64,000 nt of DNA from Struthio camelus (lineage: Eukaryota > Chordata > Aves > Struthioniformes > Struthionidae), in assembly GCF_040807025.1 (NCBI RefSeq), contig NC_090980.1, forward strand, positions 124,001 through 188,000, in the 5' to 3' direction. The notes under the pieces were generated by a model. It was not told the DNA's origin, did no database searches, and was given only the letters and a program-made list of their open reading frames with translations. Each line of letters opens with the position of its first letter. Positions within the stretch are counted from its first letter, which is position 1. This document shows positions 53,701 to 62,700 of this stretch, piece by piece. Position numbers and translations under genes: made by a program.

Positions 53701-56700
53701 TCCAGCACCAGACCCCAGTCCCCACACCCATTTTGGGGACCCCACACCCCTCTCATCCCCGTTCCCAGCACCCCCAGTCCTCTTCCAGCCCCAGACCCTG
53801 GTCCCCAGGCCTTTTGGGGTCCCCACACCCATTTTGGGGTCCCCCACACCCCTCTCATCCCCATTCCCAGCATCCCCAGTCCTCTTCCAGCACCAGACCC
53901 CGGTCCCCACACCCATTTTGGGGACCCCACACCCCTCTCATCCCCGTTCCCAGCACCCCCAGTCCTCTTCCAGCCCCAGACCCCAGTCCCCAGGCCTTTT
54001 GGGGTCCCCCACACCCATTTTGGGGTCCCCAGCCCCGTTTCCCCCACCTTCCTGGGGTCCCAGCCCCGTTCCTGGATGGTTTGGGGTCCCCAGCCCCGTT
54101 CCCCCACCCTGTTCCCGGGGTCCCAGACCCGTTTTGGGGTCCCCAGCCCCGTTCCTGGATGGTTTGGGGTCCCCCACCCCGTCCCCGGGGTCCCCGGCCC
54201 CGTTTCGGGCCCCCGCGGCCCCGGACCCTCACCGGTGTGGGGCGGCAGCAGCCGGGCGTCCCCGGCCCCGTTCCCCCACCCCGTCCCCGGGGTCCCCGGC
54301 CCCGTTTCGGGCCCCCGCGGCCCCGGACCCTCACCGGTGTGGGGCGGCAGCAGCCGGGCGTCCCCGGCCCCGTTCCCCCACCCCGTCCCCGGGGTCCCCG
54401 GCCCCGTTTCGGGCCCCCGCGGCCCCGGACCCTCACCGGTGTGGGGCGGCAGCAGCCGGGCGTCCCCGGCCCCGTTCCCCCACCCCGTCCCCGGGGTCCC
54501 CGGCCCCGTTTCGGGCCCCCGCGGCCCCGGACCCTCACCGGTGTGGGGCGGCAGCAGCCGGGCGTCCCCGGCCCCGTTCCCCCACCCCGTCCCCGGGGTC
54601 CCCGGCCCCGTTTCGGGCCCCCGCGGCCCCGGACCCTCACCGGTGTGGGGCGGCAGCAGCCGGGCGTCCCCGGCCCCGTTCCCCCACCCCGTCCCCGGGG
54701 TCCCCGGCCCCGTTTCGGGCCCCCGCGGCCCCGGACCCTCACCGGTGTGGGGCGGCAGCAGCCGGGCGTCCCCAGCCCCGTTCCCCCACCCCGTCCCCGG
54801 GGTCCCCGGCCCCGTTTCGGGCCCCCGCGGCCCCGGACCCTCACCGGTGTGGGGCGGCAGCAGCCGGGCGTCCCCGGCCCCGTTCCCCCACCCCGTCCCC
54901 GGGGTCCCCGGCCCCGTTTCGGGCCCCCGCGGCCCCGGACCCTCACCGGTGTGGGGCAGCAGCAGCCGGGCGTCCCCGGCCCCGTTCCCCCACCCCGTCC
55001 CCGGGGTCCCCGGCCCCGTTTCGGGCCCCCGCGGCCCCGGACCCTCACCGGTGTGGGGCGGCAGCAGCCGGGCGTCCCCGGCCCCGTTCCCCCACCCCGT
55101 CCCCGGGGTCCCCGGCCCCGTTTCGGGCCCCCGCGGCCCCGGACCCTCACCGGTGTGGGGCGGCAGCAGCCAGGCGTTGCAGCGCAGCTGGTAGAGCAGC
55201 AGGTGGTTGCTGAAGTCGCGGGTGTCCGTGCGGCCCCCGATCACCACCATCGTGTCCCCCAGCACCGCCGCCGCGTGGAAGAAGTGGGGCTGGGGCTGGC
55301 GGGGGGGGGCGCGTGGGGTCGGGGACGGCTCCTCCGCCCCACACGTGCCCCCCCAACGCCCCCCCCCCCCACAGACGCCCTTGCGGGTCGCCACCGCTGC
55401 CCCCCGTGCCCCACACGCCCCCCCCCCCCCCCCGCCATGCTCTGCGGCTGTCCCTCAGCACCCCATAGGTGCCCCCCAGCACCCCCATGGACACCCCATA
55501 GGTGCCCCCCAAGGACCATCAATGCCCCTCAATGCCCCTCGGACGCCCCCAGCACCCCATAGGTGCCCCCAACACCCCATGGATGTCCCCAGAGGCTCCA
55601 CCGACGCCACCACTGGCCCCATAGGTGCCCCCCGATGCCCCCCAGACGCCATCAAAGGCCTCACAGATACCCTGAACGCCCCATAGGCGCCTCCAAACGT
55701 CCCTCAGACGCTCTCAAAGGCCCCACAGACGCCCCCAACACCCATTAGGTGCCCCCAAACACCCCACAGATCCCCTCAAAGGCCCAAAGATGCCCTCAAC
55801 AGCCCCCCAAGATGCCCCCAGTACCCCACAGATGTCCCCTAATGCCCCAGAGACACCCCAACGCGCCATAGGTGCCCCCAAACACCCCCTTGATGCTCCC
55901 AAAGGCCCCACAGAGACCTCCAACAGCCCCCAGAGATGCTCCCAGTACCCCCTAGATGTCTCTCAATGTTCCCCACATGCCCTCAAAGGCCCCACAGACA
56001 CCCCCAACACCCCACAGGTGCCTCCGAACACCCCAGAGACACCCTCAAAGGCCCCCTAGATGCCCCTTACACCCCATAGGTGCCCCCAAACACCCCCTAG
56101 ATGCCCCCAACAGCCCCCTAGATGTCCCCGAGGCCCCCAGAGCCCCCCACCTTGCGGCCCTGGGAGGGGGCGAGCAGGCTCCAGGTGAGGTTGGGGTAGT
56201 AGAGGCTGTAGAGCTCGGGGGAGGCCGAGACCGTCTCCACGTGGAAGCGGTGCCCCCCAAACACGTAGATGGCATCCGTGTCCTCGTGGTACACGGCCGA
56301 GTGGCCGTAGAGGCCTGTGGGGCGGGCGAGACGGGGGTTGAGCCTGGCCTGGGGGGCCCAGCCCCACTACCTGGGGGGCACCTGGCTTCGTAGCCCTCAA
56401 CGCGGGGGTCTCGGGGGGCCCAGCCCCACTACCTGGGGGGCACCTGGCTTCGTAGCCCTCAACGCGGGGGTCTCGGGGGGCCCAGCCCCATTACCTGGGG
56501 GGCACCTGGCTTCGTAGCCCTCAACGCGGGGGTCTCGGGGGGCCCAGCCCCACTACCTGGGGGGCACCTGGCTTCGTAGCCCTCAACGCGGGGGTCTCGG
56601 GGGGCCCAGCCCCATTACCTGGGGGGCACCTGGCTTCGTAGCCCTCAACGCGGGGGTCTCGGGGGGCCCAGCCCCACTACCTGGGGGGCACCTGGCTTCG

Positions 56701-59700
56701 TAGCCCTCAACGCGGGGGTTTCGGGGGGCCCAGCCCCATTACCTGGGGGGTACCACCTCCGTATCCCTCGACGTGGGGGTCTGGGGGTCCCGGTCCTAAT
56801 CGCTGGGGGTCCCAGCTCGTTACCCCTCACTGTCGAGGGGGTCCCGTTACCTGTCGGGGGGGTCCCGGCCTGCTGCCCGGCCTCCCAGGTCTCCGAATCA
56901 ACCCGGTATTCGAGCAGCTTCTTGTTGAAGCCGTTTTCGGGCGAGTAACCGCCGATGAGGAGCAGGGAGGTGCCGCGCCGGGGGGTCAGCGTGTGCCCGG
57001 CCACCGCGGGCAGCAGCGGGTCCTGGGGGGGTGGCGGGGGACGACAGAGAGCCCCGGTCACCCCCGGGGGCGAGCGGAGGGGGCGGCGCGGGGCTTTCGG
57101 GGGGCCCCTACCTGCTCCTGCCGCCACTGCAGCGTGGTGAGGTTGAGCACCCAGGCGTCGCTGGCCACGCCGCCGGCCGTCAGCCCCCCCAGCACCACCA
57201 TGGCCTTGCGGGAGGGCAGGTAGGCGGCGGCGTGGAAGTAGCGGGGCGTGGGGCCGGGGCCCCCGTCCTCCGTCCCCGCCAGCATCTGGGTCCAGCGCCG
57301 CTCCGGGATCGAGTACCTGCGGGAGGAGAGGGCGACGACGTGGGCACTGTTAAGGGTATATGCAGTGGGAAGGTGGGCAGAGTTAAGGGTATTTCTACCA
57401 GGTGTGTGGGCAGAGTTAAGGGTATATGCAGTGGGGATGTGGGCAGAGTTAAGGGTATTTCTACCAGGCACATGGCCAGAGTTAAGGATATATGCAGTGG
57501 GGATGTGGGCAGAGTTAAGGGTATTTCTACCAGGCGCCTGGGCAGAGTTAAGGGTATATGCAGTAGGGACACGGGCAGAGTTAAGGGTGTTTCCAGAGGG
57601 GAGGAGCCAGGGGCGGGGCCACAGGCCAAGGGGGCGGGGCCTGCTCACCGGTAGACGTTGCCCAGCAGCCCCTGGCGCAGCGACAAGCCCCCGAACATCC
57701 AGAGGGTCTCGTCGGGCCCCTCCACCATGGTGTGGCCCAGGCGGTGCAGGAACCGGCTGGCCGTGTCCTGGCGAGGCGAGGGGGAGAATCGGTGTCCCGC
57801 GGGGCGCCCCGGACGCGTGGGGCAGCCCCGGGCCGGGAGGAAGGGGGGCCGGGGGTCAGTGGGGCTACTCACGGCCGTCAGCTGGCTGTCGACGAGCGTC
57901 TCCCAGACGATGCTGCCGGGCGCCAGCGGGACGGAGCAGTCGGCCCCGGCGAAGCCCTTGCTGCACACGCAGAGGCCCAGGCTCTGGGGGGGGGGGACGG
58001 GACGGGAGCGGGGGTGAGATGGGGGCACGCTGCCCGGCCCACCCCACGCCGGCCCTGAACCCACGTCCCCTCCTCGCACCGATCCTGCACCCCTGCGTCC
58101 ACCCCCTGCTCCCTACGTCCATCCTGCCCCCATGCACGGATCCTGCACCCCCATGCATCGATCCTGCACCCCTGTGCCCCAATCCTGCACCCTCATGCAC
58201 CCATCCTGCACCCCTTTACCCCAATCCTGCACCTCTGCGCCCCATGCACCCATCCTACACCCCTTTAACCCAATCCTGCACCTCTGCATCCCATGCACCC
58301 ATCCTGCACCGCTTTACCCCAATCCTGCACCCTCATGCACCCCTATTCACCCATCCTGCACCCCTTTAACCCAATCCTGCACCTCTGCACCCCATGCACC
58401 CATCCTACACCCCTTTAACCCAATCCTGCACCCTCATGCACCCCTATTCACCCATCCTGCACCCCTTTACCCCAATCCTGCACCTCTGCGCCCCATGCAT
58501 CGATCCTGCACCCCTTTACCCCAATCCTGCACCCTCATGCACCCCTATTCACCCATCCTGCACCCCTTTACCCCAATCCTGCACCTCTGCACCCCCGTGC
58601 ATTGAACCTGCACCCCTGTACCCCAGTCCTGCACCTCTGCACCCCATGCACCCATCCTGCACCCCCCTGCCCCAATCCGGCCCCCCTCCCTCTGCGCCAA
58701 GCCCGCCGCCCGCTCACCGCGTTGCAGAGCCCCTGGCCGGCGCGGGCGCTGCAGTCGCCGGGGCAGAGGCGGCGGCGGCAGTCGGGCCCGGCGTAGCCCC
58801 CCCGGCAGACGCAGCGGCCCCCCCGGCACTCCTGGCCCGGGGGGCAGCCGAGCCGGCAGCTCCGCACCGCCACGGTGGCGTTGAAGCCCGTGGGCTCGCT
58901 GGCGTTGGCCTCGTAGTAGAGCACCAGCACGCCTGCGGGCACGGCGGGGTGAGGCCGGGCGTGCACACGCGTGTGCACCCGTGCACGGGCGTGCGGGCAC
59001 ACGCGTGTGCACGCGGGCACGGGCGTGCACGCGGGCCTGTGTCCCCCCCCAACCTGAGACGGCCTCCACGGTGAGGGGCTCGGCACGGCCGTGCCCGCAG
59101 AAGGCGCCCAGCAGCGTCCGGTCCGCCTGCACCACGCCGGTGTCCAGGAAGGCCGGGACCCCGTCGAAGGCGTAGGCGTAGCTGTTCTGGGGGGCGGGGG
59201 GAGACGGCGTGGGGCGGCGTGGGGGGCGCCGGCAGCCCCCGCGCCCCCCGTTTCCCCTAGGGCGCCCTTGCACCCGGCTGCAGCCCCCCGCGCCCCCCAC
59301 TTTTGCTCCCTGAGGCTCCATCACCCCCCGTTCGCCCCGCGGCCCCCCGTCCCCCTTCCCCTTTTTTGCCCCGTTTCCAGCCCCTCAATTCCCCCATCCC
59401 TGTTATTTACCCCATTTCCAGCCCCCCAACTCCCCCTTCCCCTTTTTTACCCCGTTTCCAGGCCCAACTCCCCCTTCCCCCTTTTTTGCCCCGTTTCCAG
59501 CCCCCCAACTCCCCCTTCCCCCTTTTTTGCCCCGTTTCCAGCCCCCCCAACTCCCCCTTCCCCTTTTTTGCCCCCATCTCCACCCCCCCAGCTTCCCATC
59601 CCCTTTTTTGCCCCCATCTCCACCCCCCCCAGCTTCCCATCCCCTTTTTTGCCCCATTTCCAGCCCCAACTCCCCCATCCCTCTTATTTGCCCCCCACCC

Positions 59701-62700
59701 TTTTTGCCCCCATCCCCATAATTTGCTCCCTGGTCTCTATTATTTGCCCCCATCCCCGTTATTTGCCCGTTTCCAGCCCCCCCAGCTCCCCATCCCCCTT
59801 TTTTGCCCCATCCCTGTTATTTACCCCATTTCCCGCCCCCGCCTTTTGCCCCCTGCCCCCCGTTATTTGCCCATCCCCGGCCCCCCCGCCGCTGCCCCCC
59901 GCTCTTTGCCCCCTCACCATGCAGGGGGTGCGCAGGTCGGGCTGCACGGTGAGGCTGAGCGTGGGGCAGGGCTCGCCGGGGGGGCACGGCTCCAGGCCCC
60001 CGGTGGCCGAGAGCACCCACACGCAGTAGGAGAGGCCCCCCGGCCCCGCCGGGACCCCCCCGGCCCGCCGCGAGCCCAGGGCCACCGGCGACGACAGGTT
60101 GGCCAGCAGCGAGCGGCCCCCGCACTCCCGGTAGCAGGTGCCCCCGTCCCTGCGGAGGGCAGAGAGCGCGCGTGGGGCCGGGGGCCGGCGCGGGGCAGGG
60201 GCTGGGGGGCTGGTGCAAAGGTTTGGGGGGCTGGCGCAAGGGGCAGAGAGACAGCGCACAGGTCGGGGGGGCCGGTGCAAGGGTTTGGGGGGGTGGTGCA
60301 GGGGTTTGGGGGGTGGGGGGCGGGTGCATGGGGCAAGGGGCCGGTGCAAGGGTTTGGGGGGGTTGGTGCAAGGGTCGGGGGGCCGGTGCACGGGGCAGAG
60401 AGACAGCACACAGGTCGGGGGGGCCGGTGCAAGGGTCGGGGGGCTGGTGCAGGGGGCTGATGCACAGTTTGGGGGGGGGGGCGGGTGCATGGGGCAAGGG
60501 GCCGGTGCAAGGGTTTGGGGGGGTTGGTGCAAGGGTTGGGGGGCCGGTGCACGGGGCAGAGAGACAGTGCACAGGTCGGGGGGGCCGGTGCAAGGGTTGG
60601 GGGGCTGGTGCAGGGGGCTGATGCACAGTTGGGGGGGCGGGGGGCGGGTGCATGGGGCAAGGGGCCGGTGCAAGGGTTTGGGGGGGTTGGTGCAAGGGTC
60701 GGGGGGGCCGGTGCAAGGGTTTGGGGGGCGGGGGGCGGGTGCATGGGGCAAGGGGCCGGTGCAAGGGTCGGGGGGGCCGGTGCAAGGGTCGGGGGGGCCG
60801 GTGCAGGGGTTTGGGGGGCGGGGGGCGGGTGCATGGGGCAAGGGGCCGGTGCAAGGGTTTGGGGGGGTTGGTGCAAGGGTCGGGGGGGCCGGTGCAAGGG
60901 TTTGGGGGGGCGGGGGGCGGGTGCATGGGGCAAGGGGCCGGTGCAAGGGTTTGGGGGGCCGGTGCAAGGGTCGGGGGGGCCCTCAGCCCCCCCCCTCCCC
61001 CCGGCAGCCCCTCACCTGGGGTCCCCGTAGTAGCCGGGGGCGCAGCGCTCGCAGTGGGGCCCCTCGGTGGGGGGGGCGCAGTAGCAGGCGCCGGTGGCCC
61101 CGTGGCAGTAGCCGCGCTGGGGCAGCCCGTGGCCGTGGCAGCGGCACTCGCGGCACCCGCCGGGCTGCGTGGCGTCGCCGAAGCTGCCGGGGCGGCACAG
61201 CTCGCAGCGCTCCCCGTGGGTCCAGTCTGCGGGCGCAGGGGCGGCCGTGGGGCGGCGCGCACACGCGTGTGCAGCCGGGGGGGGGGGGATACGCGCACAC
61301 GCGTGTGCGAGCACTCACTCTGGCAGCGGTCGCAGACGCCGGGTCCCGCCGTCTCGCAGCTGCTGTGGAAGTGGCACCCGCAGTCCACGGAGCACAGGGC
61401 GGCCCCGGCCCCGCTGGCGTTGGCGGGCGCCGAGGTCCAGCCCAGGTGGCACACGCAGGTGTAGTTGGGTGCCCCGCTGCAGTAGCCGTGGCCGCAGTCC
61501 TCGTAGCACCTGCGGGGACACGGAGGCGCCCCGGGTCGGCCCCACTGCGCGGTCCCCGCGTCCCCATCGCATGCGACGGCGCGTCTCGGGCTCGCATCCC
61601 CCTTGCAGGACGCGGTCCCCACGTCCCCATTGCACGTGACTGCAGGACGCGGTCCCCACGTCCCCATCGCATGCGACGGCGCGTCTCGGGCTCGCATCCC
61701 CCTTGCAGGACGCGGTCCCCACGTCCCCATTGCACGTGACTGCAGGACGCGGTCCCCACGTCCCCATCGCATGCGACGGCACGTCTCGGGCTCGCATCCC
61801 CCTTGCAGGACGCGGTCCCCACGTCCCCATCGCATGCGACGGCACGTCTCGGGCTCGCATCCCCCTTGCAGGACGCGGTCCCCACGTCCCCATCGCATGC
61901 GATGACACGTCTCGGGCTCGCATCCCCCTTGCAGGACGCGGTCCCCACGTCCCCATCGCATGCGATGACACGTCTCGGGCTCGCATCCCCCTTGCAGGAC
62001 GCGGTCCCCACGTCCCCATCACATGCGACGGCGCGTCTCGGGCTCGCATCCCCCTTGCAGGACGCGGTCCCCACGTCCCCATCGCATGCGATGACACGTC
62101 TCGGGCTCGCATCCCCCTTGCAGGACGCGGTCCCCACGTCCCCATTGCACGTGACTGCAGGACACGGTCCCCACGTCCCCATCGCATGCGACAGCACGTC
62201 TCGGGCTCGCATCCCCCTTGCAGGACGCGGTCCCCACGTCCCCATCGCATGCGACGGCACGTCTCGGGCTCGCATCCCCCTTGCAGGACGCGGTCCCCAC
62301 GTCCCCATCGCATGCGATGACACGTCTCGGGCTCGCATCCCCCTTGCAGGACGCGGTCCCCACGTCCCCATCGCATGCGATGACACGTCTCGGGCTCGCA
62401 TCCCCCTTGCAGGACGCGGTCCCCACGTCCCCATCACATGCGACGGCGCGTCTCGGGCTCGCATCCCCCTTGCAGGACGCGGTCCCCACGTCCCCATCGC
62501 ATGCGATGACACGTCTCGGGCTCGCATCCCCCTTGCAGGACGCGGTCCCCACGTCCCCATTGCACGTGACTGCAGGACACGGTCCCCACGTCCCCATCGC
62601 ATGCGACAGCACGTCTCGGGCTCGCATCCCCCTTGCAGGACGCGGTCCCCACGTCCCCATCGCATGCGATGACACGTCTCGGGCTCGCATCCCCCTTGCA

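Noticed and set aside
57335-57605. Interstitial telomere repeat
   Set aside because: The motif is GTTAAGGGTA in a 62-base unit, not TTAGGG in tandem.
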